A DNA stretch of 64,000 bases from contig NZ_FNNZ01000011.1 in the NCBI RefSeq assembly GCF_900106925.1, positions 62,001 through 126,000 of the forward strand, in the 5' to 3' direction. This document shows, piece by piece, positions 12,715-21,447 of this stretch. Origin of the DNA: Thiocapsa roseopersicina (GTDB lineage Bacteria > Pseudomonadota > Gammaproteobacteria > Chromatiales > Chromatiaceae). The notes beneath the pieces were generated by a model. That model worked only from the letters and a program-made list of their open reading frames with translations, ran no database searches and was not told the origin of the DNA. How positions within the stretch are numbered: position 1 is the first letter of the stretch; the number at the start of each line of letters is the position of its first letter. The position numbers were made by a program, and so were the translations under genes.

Positions 12715-15014
12715 AGGACGATCGCTTCTATGCGCACAGTGCCAACACTGCCGGAGCTTGGCATCTTCTCAACGCGCACCTAAGAGAGGTCGGCCGCCTG
12801 GCTCGAATCCACGCTGGTTCAGCCCCCTGGCGCGAGGAGGCCGGTCTCGCCGGTGAACAGCACGATCTCGGCAAGTACGGAGACCGCTTCCAGGCACGTC
12901 TGCGGGGACAGGATTCGGGTTTGGATCATTGGTCGATCGGTGCCTGGTCGGCACTCAGGCAACATCAGGCCGTTGCCGCAGCCCTGGCGATTCAAGGCCA
13001 TCACGTCGGGCTGCAACGGGGGGATCGTGACTCCCTGCTGGGCTTGGATCCAACCAAGCTCATAAGCCGACATCCTCAGGGGCTAACCCTCTCCGACCCT
13101 GAGCTGGACCGACTCTGTGCCCGTGCCCGCGTCGACGGTTTGGACTTCCGGACGCCGCCGATCATGGCTGTCACGACTTGGGATAAGGCGGTCGCAGCCA
13201 TGCTCGACGTGCGCCTGCTCTTCTCCTGTCTGGTCGATGCCGACTTCCTCGATACGGAGGCCCATTTCGACGGCACCGCGGCCAGCAAGCGTCATCGAAC
13301 GCCCGGCCCGGTGCTCGATCCACAAGCCGCTCTGGGCGCGCTCGATCGTTATATGCGCGAGGGCATCCGCTCGGGAACCCAAGCGCAACCGGCCGTGCGG
13401 GAGGCGCGCGAGGCGCTTTGGAACGCCTGCACGGCCGCTGCCGAAGTGGCGCCCGGATGTTTAACCCTCACTGCGCCGACCGGCTCCGGCAAGACCCTGG
13501 CCATGCTTAAGCTCGCACTGGAGCATGCGCGGCGCCACGGGCTCAAGCGCATCGTCTTGGCGGTTCCCTTCCTCACCATTATCGAGCAGACCGCTTGCGT
13601 CTACCGCGACGTCTTTGCAGGTTTCCCGGAGCATTTCGTTCTGGAGCATCACAGCCTGGCGGGGCTGGGTGCCGAAACGGCGCTCGGCGACGCGCAACCC
13701 CCTCAGGAGCGCGAACGCCGATTGCTCGCCGAGAACTGGGACGCACCGATCGTCATCACCAGCAATGTTCAACTGCTGGAGTCGCTGTTCTCCAACCGTC
13801 CGTCCAGTTGCCGAAAGCTCCATAACCTCATGGAGTCGGTCATCCTGTTCGACGAGGCTCAAAGTCTCCCGGTGCACCTGGCGGTACCCACCCTGGCTGC
13901 CCTGTCACATCTGTCGGCGGCCTATGGCTCCAGCGTCGTCTTCGCCGCGGCGACCCAGCCCGCCTTCGACTCGCTGCATGAAGCCGTCAGACAGCATGCT
14001 GCCTCCGGCTGGCAACCGGTCGAGGCCGTTCCCGATCATGCCGCCCTATTCGCCATTCTGAAGCGTGTCGCCGTGACCTGGCCTGCTCCCGGCGAGACGC
14101 GGAGCTGGGACGCTCTTGCCGCCGAGATCCAAGACACCCCGCAAGCCCTGGTGGTGGTGAATCTCAAGCGCCACGCGCTGACGCTGCTGGATGCCCTGGA
14201 TGCTGTGCCGAACATCGAGCATCTTTCGACCAACCTTTGCCCAATGCATCGGCGGGCCGTTCTCAAGCGCGTGCGATGCCGGCTCGCGAGTACCGAACCC
14301 TGCCGACTGATCTCGACCCAATGCGTCGAGGCCGGCGTCGACCTGGATTTTCCTCGGGTCTTTCGTGCCTTTGCACCGCTTGAGTCTATCGCCCAAGCGG
14401 CGGGGCGCTGCAATCGGGAAGGACGCCTCAGCGAACCCGGCGAGGTCATGGTCTTCGATCCCGAGGATCCGGGCGATTGGCGGCGACGCTATCCAACCCA
14501 CGCCTATTTTCAGGCGGCGGAGGTCACGCGCCGAATCCTCTTGGAGCATGGCGCGATCGACATCAACGACCCTGGGGCCTTCCGAGATTATTACCGTCAA
14601 CTCTACGATCTGACCCGACCAAGCAGCCAGAACCCGGCTTTCGACGAAGCCATCAAGTCACTTGACTTCGCAGAGATCGCCCGCTTGTACCGGCTGATTG
14701 ACCAGGATGCGATACAGGTCTTGGTACCCTGGGGAGAACGGCTGGCCGATTTTGAAGCGTTGAGAGATTCAGCGGAAACGGACGGTATCGACGGTGCCTG
14801 GATGAGGAGTGCCCAGGGTCTCGCGGTCAGCATCTATCGACCTCGGGCTGATCACCCCGCTTGGAGCATCCTCATCCCTGCGAAGCTTCGCCGAACCGGG
14901 AAGGCTGAACGACAACACGAAGAGTGGTTTATTCTCGAAGACCCATGGGGCAAGCACTACGACGAGACCCGAGGGCTGATCCTGCCCCAGTCGGAACGGG
15001 TGCTCATTGGCTGA
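12711..15014 (+). CDS. cas3: CRISPR-associated nuclease/helicase Cas3 (type I-C)
   Basis: Cas3 is recruited by the Cascade complex to target DNA, nicks it and degrades it while translocating with ATP. The 767-residue protein has an N-terminal HD nuclease domain (H51-D52 in GEQHDLGKYGD, with GHHVGLQRG later) fused to a superfamily 2 helicase. Walker A is TAPTGSGKTLAML with K261, the DEAQ box is at 381-384 (LFDEAQSLP), and motif VI lies in AQAAGRCNREGR. I chose ATG 12711 because GGAGG at 12696-12700 is well placed and because the next residues match the HD domain start. It is the first main gene of the plus-strand cas operon; 81 bp separate it from cas5c. Confidence 0.95.
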   Translation: MKDDRFYAHSANTAGAWHLLNAHLREVGRLARIHAGSAPWREEAGLAGEQHDLGKYGDRFQARLRGQDSGLDHWSIGAWSALRQHQAVAAALAIQGHHVGLQRGDRDSLLGLDPTKLISRHPQGLTLSDPELDRLCARARVDGLDFRTPPIMAVTTWDKAVAAMLDVRLLFSCLVDADFLDTEAHFDGTAASKRHRTPGPVLDPQAALGALDRYMREGIRSGTQAQPAVREAREALWNACTAAAEVAPGCLTLTAPTGSGKTLAMLKLALEHARRHGLKRIVLAVPFLTIIEQTACVYRDVFAGFPEHFVLEHHSLAGLGAETALGDAQPPQERERRLLAENWDAPIVITSNVQLLESLFSNRPSSCRKLHNLMESVILFDEAQSLPVHLAVPTLAALSHLSAAYGSSVVFAAATQPAFDSLHEAVRQHAASGWQPVEAVPDHAALFAILKRVAVTWPAPGETRSWDALAAEIQDTPQALVVVNLKRHALTLLDALDAVPNIEHLSTNLCPMHRRAVLKRVRCRLASTEPCRLISTQCVEAGVDLDFPRVFRAFAPLESIAQAAGRCNREGRLSEPGEVMVFDPEDPGDWRRRYPTHAYFQAAEVTRRILLEHGAIDINDPGAFRDYYRQLYDLTRPSSQNPAFDEAIKSLDFAEIARLYRLIDQDAIQVLVPWGERLADFEALRDSAETDGIDGAWMRSAQGLAVSIYRPRADHPAWSILIPAKLRRTGKAERQHEEWFILEDPWGKHYDETRGLILPQSERVLIG

Positions 15015-15095
15015 GGCCATTTCCGGAAGAAAGGACGAGGCCATTGGTCTCCGAGCACCGATCAGCATACGGATCCGCAATCCATAGGAGGAACC

Positions 15096-15854
15096 ATGGT
15101 CAACGGAACGCACACCCTGGAAGTCTGGGGCGACTTCGCCTGCTTCACCCGACCTGAGATGAAGGTCGAACGCTTCTCTTATCCCGTCATTACTCCGTCT
15201 GCCGCACGGGGCATCTTCGACGCAATCTACTGGGACGCCCGCCGGGAAGGCGACCGCGTACGGCCTTATTTCCATTGGCAAATAACCCGCGTCGAGGTGC
15301 TTGAGCCACCCCGCTACATCGCCTTGAGACGCAATGAAGTCAAGGATCGGGTACCGGGGACCGCCGTGCTGAACAAGTGGATGAGGGGTGCCGCCAACCC
15401 TGAGCCGCTCTGGGCGGACGGCGGTAAGGACGAGCTCGGCACTGATAAGAAGGGGCGCACGCAACGTCAGACCATGGCGCTCAAGAACGTCCGTTACCGC
15501 CTGACCGCCCGGATCGTCCCCAAGCCCGCGTTCGCAGCAGAACGGGGCGCCATGAACAGCCAATTCCAACGTCGCGCCCGCGCCGGCAAGTGCTTCCAAC
15601 AGCCCTACTTCGGATGTCGCGAGTTTCCGGCTTTCTTCGAGTATCTGGATGAGCCGGTGGCGGCGGCACAACCACCGATCCCGCTCGACCAGCATCTTGG
15701 ACTCATGCTTTACGACGTCTTCGACCTCTCGCGCGAGAGCGTCAAGGATGGAGAGCGGCCTTTCATCAGCTTGTTCGACGCTACCCTCGTAGCTGGTGTT
15801 CTGGAGATACCGCCCTTCGACAGCGATGCCGTCAAGAAGCCGGGAGGGATCTGA
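15096..15854 (+). CDS. cas5c: Cas5c (Cas5d), crRNA-processing Cascade subunit of type I-C
   Basis: In type I-C, which lacks Cas6, Cas5c both cuts the repeat hairpin of the precursor crRNA and stays on the 5' handle in the effector complex. The 252-residue product opens with the RAMP-type strand LEVWGDFACFTRPEMKVERF and SAARGIFDAIYW, both typical of Cas5d. A central segment rich in Arg and Gln follows (TQRQTMALKNVRY). TAGGAGGAACC sits directly upstream of ATG 15096, a strong ribosome binding site. The gene is followed two bases later by cas8c. No cas6 is present anywhere in the locus, which agrees with this role. Confidence 0.93.
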   Translation: MVNGTHTLEVWGDFACFTRPEMKVERFSYPVITPSAARGIFDAIYWDARREGDRVRPYFHWQITRVEVLEPPRYIALRRNEVKDRVPGTAVLNKWMRGAANPEPLWADGGKDELGTDKKGRTQRQTMALKNVRYRLTARIVPKPAFAAERGAMNSQFQRRARAGKCFQQPYFGCREFPAFFEYLDEPVAAAQPPIPLDQHLGLMLYDVFDLSRESVKDGERPFISLFDATLVAGVLEIPPFDSDAVKKPGGI

Positions 15855-15856
15855 CG

Positions 15857-17650
15857 ATGCTTCAGCAACTTGCCGAATATGCCGATGCGCATCTGACCGC
15901 ATCGGAGCCCGGCTTCAAGTCCCGAGAAGTCCTATGGTCCGCCGAATTGGCCGCCGATGGTCGTTTCCTCAACATTCTCCCCTTAGGCGACGGAAAACGT
16001 GGTCGGGATCTCAACCGCTGTCCAGACATGCACGGCATGAATGCCGGGGGCCGCGCCCATTTCCTGGTCGAGTCCTGCCAATACGTCACCCTGCTGATCA
16101 AGGGCGACGAGGCCCCCGACGACAAAACCGGCAAACGTCACGCCTACTATGTCGATCTTCTCCGACAGGCGGCGGATACGGTGACGGCACTGTCGTCGCT
16201 TGCCGACCTCATGGCCGATTCCGAGCGGGTTGCGGAGGTCCGAGCAGCCTTGAGGGAGCACAAGGCCAAACCGACTGACTGGATGACCTGGCGAATCGGC
16301 GGGCAGGATCCGCGAGACGACTTGGAGGTTCAGCGTTGGTGGCGCGATTGGCGCCAGGCCGATCTGGGCGGTACAACGCCGGAGTTGCAGCTGGATCTCG
16401 GAGATAAGTTGGCTCCAGAAGGCACCATGCTTTGCCTCCTGAGCGGAAACACTGTTCGCCCACTGGCCACTCATCCGAAGATAACTGGCCTCTCGAGCGT
16501 CGGCGGAATCGCGATGGGCGACGTGATGGTCGGTTTCGATAAGCCATCTTTTGCCTCCTATGGACTGAGCCAATCCAACAATGCAGCGATCGGCGAGCAG
16601 GCCGCGCAGCGGTATGCCGACGGACTCAATGATCTCATTCACAAACATAGCCGGAAGCTCGCCAATACGCTCGTCGTGCATTGGTATCAAAAAACCATCG
16701 GCCCCGACGAGGACCTAATCGCGCTCCTGATGGGCATGGAAAACAAAGAGCAAGCCGAGGCCGCCGCACTCGCCGCGGTCCGCCGTCTGCTTGATGCCAT
16801 CCGCTCCGGCGAGCGCGCCGACTTGGGCAACAACCACTACTACGCACTGACGCTCGCCGGTGCCGCCGGGCGGGTCATGATCCGGGACTGGATGGAAGGC
16901 CGTTTCGAAGACCTGGCCGAACAGATCTCAGCCTGGTTCTCGGACCTCGCGATCGTCGCGCGTGATGGTCGTGCGATTGCCCACGACCCCAAGTTCTTGG
17001 CGGTCTGCGGCGCTCTGGTTCGAGACTTGAAGGATCTGCCCGCGCCGACCGCCGCGACCCTTTGGCGTGTCGCCGTACAAGGCTTGCCGATTCCCCGGTC
17101 CGTCATGGCCCAAGCCCTTGGCCGCTTTCGGACCGAGGTCATCGATAAGGATCAACCACCCATCAATCACGCCCGTATGGGCCTCATACGGGCCTATTTC
17201 GTTCGACTCACAACAGGAGGTGACCCCACCATGACCCCCTATCTCAACGTCGACCACCCGGCCCCCGCCTACCATTGCGGAAGACTCCTTGCGGTCTTCG
17301 CCAACCTTCAACGCGCGGCCTTGGGCGATGTCGGCGCCGGTGTGGTCCAGCGGTTCTACTCAGCCGCCAGTCAGACTCCGGGGCTGGTTCTCGGTCGCCT
17401 TTCCGCCAATGCGCGCAATCACTTGGGCAAACTCGAAGTCAAGCTCGCTTGGTGGTACGAGAGCCAGTTGGCCGAGATCATGGGCCGGCTCGGTGACGGT
17501 GCTCCCCGTATCCTCGATCTCGAAGGTCAGGGCCTCTTTGCTCTGGGCTACTACCAGCAACTCGCCGCGCTGCGGCCAGGAAAAAAAGACACCACGACCG
17601 ATGCACCGAATGAAACCAGTAGGGATTCAGCACAAGGAGATGACCAATGA
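15857..17650 (+). CDS. cas8c: Cas8c (Csd1), large subunit of the type I-C Cascade
   Basis: Cas8c recognises the PAM and positions target DNA in the type I-C effector. The 597-residue product shows the Csd1 signature near the N-terminus ([19 protein letters not shown]) and the [15 protein letters not shown] segment in the middle. It starts two bases after cas5c. The stop codon overlaps the cas7c ATG as ATGA (17647-17650). The last 139 codons form a separately translated unit, cas11c, because of an internal ribosome binding site at 17215-17223. The C-terminal tail (after residue about 575) is polar and probably disordered. Confidence 0.93.
   Translation: MLQQLAEYADAHLTASEPGFKSREVLWSAELAADGRFLNILPLGDGKRGRDLNRCPDMHGMNAGGRAHFLVESCQYVTLLIKGDEAPDDKTGKRHAYYVDLLRQAADTVTALSSLADLMADSERVAEVRAALREHKAKPTDWMTWRIGGQDPRDDLEVQRWWRDWRQADLGGTTPELQLDLGDKLAPEGTMLCLLSGNTVRPLATHPKITGLSSVGGIAMGDVMVGFDKPSFASYGLSQSNNAAIGEQAAQRYADGLNDLIHKHSRKLANTLVVHWYQKTIGPDEDLIALLMGMENKEQAEAAALAAVRRLLDAIRSGERADLGNNHYYALTLAGAAGRVMIRDWMEGRFEDLAEQISAWFSDLAIVARDGRAIAHDPKFLAVCGALVRDLKDLPAPTAATLWRVAVQGLPIPRSVMAQALGRFRTEVIDKDQPPINHARMGLIRAYFVRLTTGGDPTMTPYLNVDHPAPAYHCGRLLAVFANLQRAALGDVGAGVVQRFYSAASQTPGLVLGRLSANARNHLGKLEVKLAWWYESQLAEIMGRLGDGAPRILDLEGQGLFALGYYQQLAALRPGKKDTTTDAPNETSRDSAQGDDQ
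17231..17650 (+). CDS. cas11c: Cas11c small subunit, translated from an internal start inside cas8c
   Basis: Type I-C Cascade is known to need a small subunit made from an internal start within cas8. Here AGGAGGTGA at 17215-17223 is almost a full anti-Shine-Dalgarno match and is followed seven bases later by ATG 17231, in frame with cas8c. The 139-residue product starts [19 protein letters not shown] and is predicted mostly helical ([33 protein letters not shown]), as expected of Cas11. Such a strong site inside a gene is unlikely by chance. It should yield multiple small subunits per complex without altering Cas8c. Confidence 0.82.
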   Translation: MTPYLNVDHPAPAYHCGRLLAVFANLQRAALGDVGAGVVQRFYSAASQTPGLVLGRLSANARNHLGKLEVKLAWWYESQLAEIMGRLGDGAPRILDLEGQGLFALGYYQQLAALRPGKKDTTTDAPNETSRDSAQGDDQ

Positions 17651-18666
17651 ATACAATCCAGAACCGCTACGAATTTCTTTATCTTTTCGACTGTGAGAAC
17701 GGGAATCCAAACGGCGATCCGGATGCCGGCAACAGCCCCCGAATCGATCCTGAGGACATGCATGGGCTTGTGTCCGATGTGGCCATTAAGCGGCGGGTGC
17801 GCAACTATATTCAGGTGGCGTTTGGCAATGCAGCGCCCAATGCGGTCTTTATCGAGCATTCAACCAATTTGAACAGGCCAATAGCCCTTGCCCATGAGAA
17901 AGCTAACGGCGAAATACCTGCTAAGGCCACGAAGAAGAAGGTCAGAAATGCCCGTGAATGGATGTGCGCAAACTTTTTTGACATCAGGACCTTCGGGGCA
18001 GTCATGAGCACTGGCGCCAACGCTGGTCAAGTACGAGGCCCTGTGCAAATTGCGTTCTCTCGATCCGTAGATGCCATAATGCCTATGGATATGAGCATTA
18101 CTCGTGTTGCCGACGCCAACTTGACCAAGAAGAAACACGGCGTAGAAGAAAAAGATGGCATGAATAGTGAGCAATTGTTGGCCCTTGAGGAGCAAGCTCC
18201 TGAGGACACTCTGCGCACCATGGGCCGGAAATCCCTGATCCCCTACGGTCTCTACGCCTGCAAAGGGTTCATCTCAGCCCATCTCGCCCAAGGCACCGGC
18301 TTCTCCGAAGAGGACCTAGCCCATCTCTGGGAGGCCCTGCTCGGCATGTGGGACCACGACCGCTCGGCGTCCAAGGGTATCATGGCCTGCCGAGGACTCT
18401 ATGTCTTCAAGCATGTCGGCACCGACAGCGATGCGACTCAGCGGGTGCGACAATCCATGCTCGGCTGCGCCCCCGCCCAAAGGCTGCTCGACTTCTCCGG
18501 GCCGGGTCGCCAGCAGACGAACGCCATCATCGAGATCGATCACCAAACGGACCTGAAGGGTTCCCCGCGCACCTTCGCCGATTATGTGGTCAGAACACAT
18601 CCGGAGCGTCTTCCCGCCGGGGTCGAGCTGTTGCTCGACGGTAAAACCGCCACGGTCGCGGCGTGA
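17647..18666 (+). CDS. cas7c: Cas7c (Csd2), backbone subunit of the type I-C Cascade
   Basis: Cas7c polymerises along the spacer part of crRNA. The 339-residue protein has the Csd2 N-terminus [20 protein letters not shown], followed by the [12 protein letters not shown] segment and [20 protein letters not shown]. Its ATG overlaps the cas8c stop, with AAGGAGATG just upstream. The middle of the gene, about 17850-18190, is visibly richer in A and T at third positions (runs such as AAGAAGAAGG and GAAGAAAAAGATGG) than its 5' and 3' ends and the neighbouring genes; this may reflect recombination. It is followed by a stem-loop before cas4. Confidence 0.94.
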   Translation: MNTIQNRYEFLYLFDCENGNPNGDPDAGNSPRIDPEDMHGLVSDVAIKRRVRNYIQVAFGNAAPNAVFIEHSTNLNRPIALAHEKANGEIPAKATKKKVRNAREWMCANFFDIRTFGAVMSTGANAGQVRGPVQIAFSRSVDAIMPMDMSITRVADANLTKKKHGVEEKDGMNSEQLLALEEQAPEDTLRTMGRKSLIPYGLYACKGFISAHLAQGTGFSEEDLAHLWEALLGMWDHDRSASKGIMACRGLYVFKHVGTDSDATQRVRQSMLGCAPAQRLLDFSGPGRQQTNAIIEIDHQTDLKGSPRTFADYVVRTHPERLPAGVELLLDGKTATVAA

Positions 18667-18686
18667 GCTGGATCTTGTGTCAGGCA

Positions 18687-18708
18687 AGGCGTTGATCCTT
18701 CAACGCCT
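18687..18708 (+). promoter_or_regulatory. Stem-loop between cas7c and cas4
   Basis: AGGCGTTGA at 18687-18695 pairs perfectly with TCAACGCCT at 18700-18708 around a TCCT loop. It sits in the only sizeable gap after cas5c up to cas4, at the border of the interference and adaptation genes. It has no T-tract, so it may be a partial terminator or an mRNA processing/stability element rather than a full stop. Confidence 0.5.
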
Positions 18709-18742
18709 CGTTTGAGTGCTGCTGAGGGTCCGGAAAGTGGAA

Positions 18743-19435
18743 ATGAACGACGACACAGGGCTGGTGCCCGCGGCCATGGCGGTCGACCCCGTCAACCTTT
18801 CCGCGCTCAACCAATACAGCTATTGCCCCAGGCGTTGCGGACTCATTTACCTCGACGGCGAGTTCGAGCAGAACGTCCACACCGCCAGGGGCAATGCCGA
18901 GCACGAAAAGGTTGACCGAGCCTCACATGTGGCCGGGCATGAGGGAGCGCGGCTGGAATACGCCCTGCCGGTCTGGAGCGATCGGTACGGACTGATCGGC
19001 AAGTGCGACGTGGTCGAGCTCTGGCCGGATGGGACCATCTATCCGGTCGAATACAAGCACGGTCCGAGAAAAAAGCACATCAACGACGATCTGCAACTTG
19101 TCGCTCAAGCGTTGTGTCTGGAGGAGATATTCGGCCGTGCAGTCCTCAAGGGGGCCATCTACCATGCCGCCAGCCGGCGCCGCCGGGAGGTTCTGATGAC
19201 CCCTGAGCTGCGCCGCTTGGTGGTCGAGAGCGCCGAGGCGATTCGTGCAATGCTGGCTTCCGGCCGACTACCGCCGCCCGTCAACGACCGCCGCTGTGAT
19301 CAGTGCTCCTTGAACGCGATCTGCGATCCGGCGGGCACCGCGGCAGTCGATCGACACGTCGCGGCCTTACACTCCCTCTTCCAGCCCGATGATTCAGAAG
19401 GATCCGCACGTACGTCAAAGAGGATCAAACCATGA
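18743..19435 (+). CDS. cas4: Cas4 exonuclease (type I-C adaptation)
   Basis: Cas4 works with Cas1-Cas2 to choose and trim PAM-containing prespacers. The 230-residue protein (from ATG 18743, with GGAAAGTGG upstream) has the Cas4 iron-sulfur cysteines: one pair in NQYSYCPRRCGLIYLDGEF and the C-terminal set in RRCDQCSLNAICDP. The RecB-type nuclease residues lie in LIGKCDVVELWP and YPVEYKHG. A GTG at 18716 and a GTG at 18737 are alternative starts. The C-terminal 30 residues are poorly conserved. Its TGA overlaps the ATG of the hicB-like gene as ATGA. Confidence 0.92.
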   Translation: MNDDTGLVPAAMAVDPVNLSALNQYSYCPRRCGLIYLDGEFEQNVHTARGNAEHEKVDRASHVAGHEGARLEYALPVWSDRYGLIGKCDVVELWPDGTIYPVEYKHGPRKKHINDDLQLVAQALCLEEIFGRAVLKGAIYHAASRRRREVLMTPELRRLVVESAEAIRAMLASGRLPPPVNDRRCDQCSLNAICDPAGTAAVDRHVAALHSLFQPDDSEGSARTSKRIKP

Positions 19436-19638
19436 CCGACATCCATTTCGTCGTCGAAAATGCTCCCGAAGGTGGCTACCTGGCCCGTGCCATCGGGGCC
19501 GACATCTTCACCGAGGCGGACGACCTGGACGCACTGCACGCTCAACTGCGCGATGCCGTGCGCTGCCACTTCGATTCCGTGGAGCGTCCCAGCCTTATCC
19601 ATCTCCACATCACGCGCGAGGAGGTCATCGCCGCGTGA
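19432..19638 (+). CDS. hicB: Short HicB-family antitoxin embedded in the cas operon
   Basis: The 68-residue protein starts MTDIHFVVENAPEGGYLARA, then IFTEADDLDALHAQLRDAV. This is the degenerate RNase-H-like fold of HicB, matching the short HicB-like partners of HicA that databases often mislabel as 2-oxoisovalerate dehydrogenase fragments. It lacks the C-terminal DNA-binding helix-turn-helix or ribbon domain found in full HicB, so it probably neutralises HicA but does not autoregulate. The ATG at 19432 overlaps the cas4 stop, and its stop overlaps the hicA GTG. Expression therefore depends on the cas operon promoter. Function is inferred from family and position. Confidence 0.75.
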   Translation: MTDIHFVVENAPEGGYLARAIGADIFTEADDLDALHAQLRDAVRCHFDSVERPSLIHLHITREEVIAA

Positions 19639-19877
19639 AGATCCCACGCGACCTGTCGGCGACCACGCTCATACAGGCCCTCCGCACGCTCGGTTACGTC
19701 CAGGATCGGCAGACCGGTAGCCACATCCGACTGGCCACCACCCGGGCGGGCGAGCGACATGTCACTATTCCGAATCATGATCCGATTCGGATGGGCACCC
19801 TCTCGGCCATCCTCAACAGCGTGGCAGTGCACCATGGATTGACGCGGGAGCAGTTGCTGAAAGAACTGTTCGGTTGA
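19635..19877 (+). CDS. hicA: HicA-family mRNA interferase toxin embedded in the cas operon
   Basis: HicA toxins are small dsRBD-fold ribonucleases that cut mRNA and slow growth until bound by HicB. The 80-residue product, from GTG 19635, has the expected start (KIPRDLSATTLIQALRTLGY), the catalytic-histidine motif TGSHIRL with H30, and the C-terminal strands VTIPNHDPIRMGTLSAIL. All core residues look intact, so the toxin is probably active. GTGA overlaps the hicB stop. It is followed by cas1 after 51 bp. The antitoxin-toxin order is the reverse of many hicAB loci. Confidence 0.8.
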   Translation: MKIPRDLSATTLIQALRTLGYVQDRQTGSHIRLATTRAGERHVTIPNHDPIRMGTLSAILNSVAVHHGLTREQLLKELFG

Positions 19878-19928
19878 TCCACAGGCCGTCAGCGATGGCG
19901 TTTCGGCCTAAGCAGGAGCCCTAAGGAC

Positions 19929-20963
19929 ATGCACAGCGTACAAAACACTCTCTACGTCATGACGCCGAACGCCTATGCGCACCTGGACAACGCTACGGTC
20001 CGCATCGAGGTCGAGCGGGAGACCAAGCTGCGCGTTCCGCTTCATCACATCGGCGCTCTGGTCTGCTTCGGTAACGTGTTGGTCTCCCCGGCCCTGATGC
20101 ATCGGTTGGCGGACGAGGGGAAGTCGCTGGTTCTGCTTGATAACTCCGGCCGCTTCAAGGCACGCTTGGAGGGGCCCGTCTCGGGAAATATCCTGCTCCG
20201 CCAAGCCCAACATCGGGCCGCGCTCGATACCGAGTTTGCGTTGACCGCCGCACGCGCCATGGTGGCCGGCAAACTTCGAAACAGCCGCTCGGTTCTGCAG
20301 CGCGGTGCCCGCGAATCCGCCGATCCCGGCGAAGCCGAAACCCTTACAAGCGCAGCCGACGCTCTCGCGGCGTCGCTTCGCGCCGTTCCGGGTGCCGCGG
20401 ACCTGGATACCTTGCGCGGGATCGAAGGAGAGGCCGCGCGCGGTTACTTTGCAGCCCTCAATCTCGTCGTTAAACCTCAGGCCCGACAGAGCTTCGCCTT
20501 GGACGGCCGCACCCGACGCCCACCGCGGGACCGCTTCAATGCGCTCATTTCCTTCCTGTATTCGATGCTGATGAACGACTGCAGATCCGCAGCCGAGTCG
20601 GTCGGACTGGACCCCCAGCTCGGCTTTCTGCATGCCGTGCGTCCAGGCCGCGCCGCGCTGGCCCTGGATCTCCAAGAGGAATTCCGATCAGTCTTTGCTG
20701 ATCGGTTGGCCCTCACTCTGATCAACCGCGGTCAGATCAACGCGAAGGATTTCGACGAACGCGAGGGCGGGGCGGTCATGCTCAACGACCAAGGGCGCCG
20801 CCAAGTCGTCACCGCATGGCAGGAGCGCAAGCAGGAGGAGATCACCCACCCCTTGTCGGAGAACAAGATGCCCCTCGGGCTCCTGCCCTTCGTGCAGGCC
20901 CGCATCTTCGCGCGTACGCTGCGAGGCGACATGCAAGGCTATCTCCCCTATCTCGCAAAGTGA
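19929..20963 (+). CDS. cas1: Cas1 integrase (type I-C)
   Basis: Cas1 inserts new spacers next to the leader as a Cas1-Cas2 complex. The 344-residue protein carries the metal-binding residues E166 (LRGIEGEAARGYF), H235 (GFLHAVRPGR) and D247 (ALALDLQEEFR). The N-terminal beta domain (LYVMTPNAYAHLDN) and the PLHHIGALVCFGN segment are typical of I-C Cas1. No catalytic residue is missing. It starts at ATG 19929, 51 bp after hicA, with GGAGCCCTAAGGAC upstream, and is followed 15 bp later by cas2. Confidence 0.95.
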   Translation: MHSVQNTLYVMTPNAYAHLDNATVRIEVERETKLRVPLHHIGALVCFGNVLVSPALMHRLADEGKSLVLLDNSGRFKARLEGPVSGNILLRQAQHRAALDTEFALTAARAMVAGKLRNSRSVLQRGARESADPGEAETLTSAADALAASLRAVPGAADLDTLRGIEGEAARGYFAALNLVVKPQARQSFALDGRTRRPPRDRFNALISFLYSMLMNDCRSAAESVGLDPQLGFLHAVRPGRAALALDLQEEFRSVFADRLALTLINRGQINAKDFDEREGGAVMLNDQGRRQVVTAWQERKQEEITHPLSENKMPLGLLPFVQARIFARTLRGDMQGYLPYLAK

Positions 20964-20978
20964 CGGAGTCTCCGCCTG

Positions 20979-21269
20979 ATGCTCATCATCGCGACCTACG
21001 ACGTCTCCACGGAGACCCCCGAAGGCCGGCGCCGGCTGCGCAGGGTTGCCAAAGTCTGCGAACGTGTCGGTCAGCGCGTCCAGAAATCCGTTTTCGAATG
21101 TCAGGTCAACCAGATGCAGTACGAAGAACTGGAGCGGGCTTTGCTCGCCGAGATCAATCTGGAGGAAGACAATCTGCGTTTCTACCGACTCACCGAACCC
21201 CAAGACATACACGTAAAGCAGTATGGAGTATTTCGCTCGGTCGATTTCGAAGGTCCTCTCCTCGTATGA
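20979..21269 (+). CDS. cas2: Cas2 (type I-C)
   Basis: Cas2 is the structural dimer that holds the prespacer between Cas1 dimers. The 96-residue product has the ferredoxin-like fold signature: [21 protein letters not shown] at the start, [10 protein letters not shown] in the middle and LRFYRLTEP later. Length is normal for type I-C. It is the last cas gene; the array leader begins right after its stop. Confidence 0.95.
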   Translation: MLIIATYDVSTETPEGRRRLRRVAKVCERVGQRVQKSVFECQVNQMQYEELERALLAEINLEEDNLRFYRLTEPQDIHVKQYGVFRSVDFEGPLLV

Positions 21270-21447
21270 CGCGCGAACCCAAAGCAACGACGAAAACCCG
21301 GCAGGTTCGCGCAACGCCTAACGGGTTGTTTTCCATGGACTCCAAAGCTCCCCTCCGAGAGCACCGCCTCCGGGCACTTGCCCCGTCGGCCAGGATCGCG
21401 CAAGCTCGTCGTACTCCTTCGCAGAATCAACGGATTGCATGCGCGGA
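21270..21447 (+). promoter_or_regulatory. CRISPR leader
   Basis: The 178 bp between the cas2 stop and the first repeat must hold the array promoter and the sequences Cas1-Cas2 uses for insertion. Repeats end in ATTGAAAC on the plus strand and the only degenerate repeat is at the far end, so the leader is on this side. No clear -35/-10 pair was recognised; a CAAAGC-type AT-poor stretch and GGGTTGTTTTCC near 21320 are the only local features. Confidence 0.65.
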
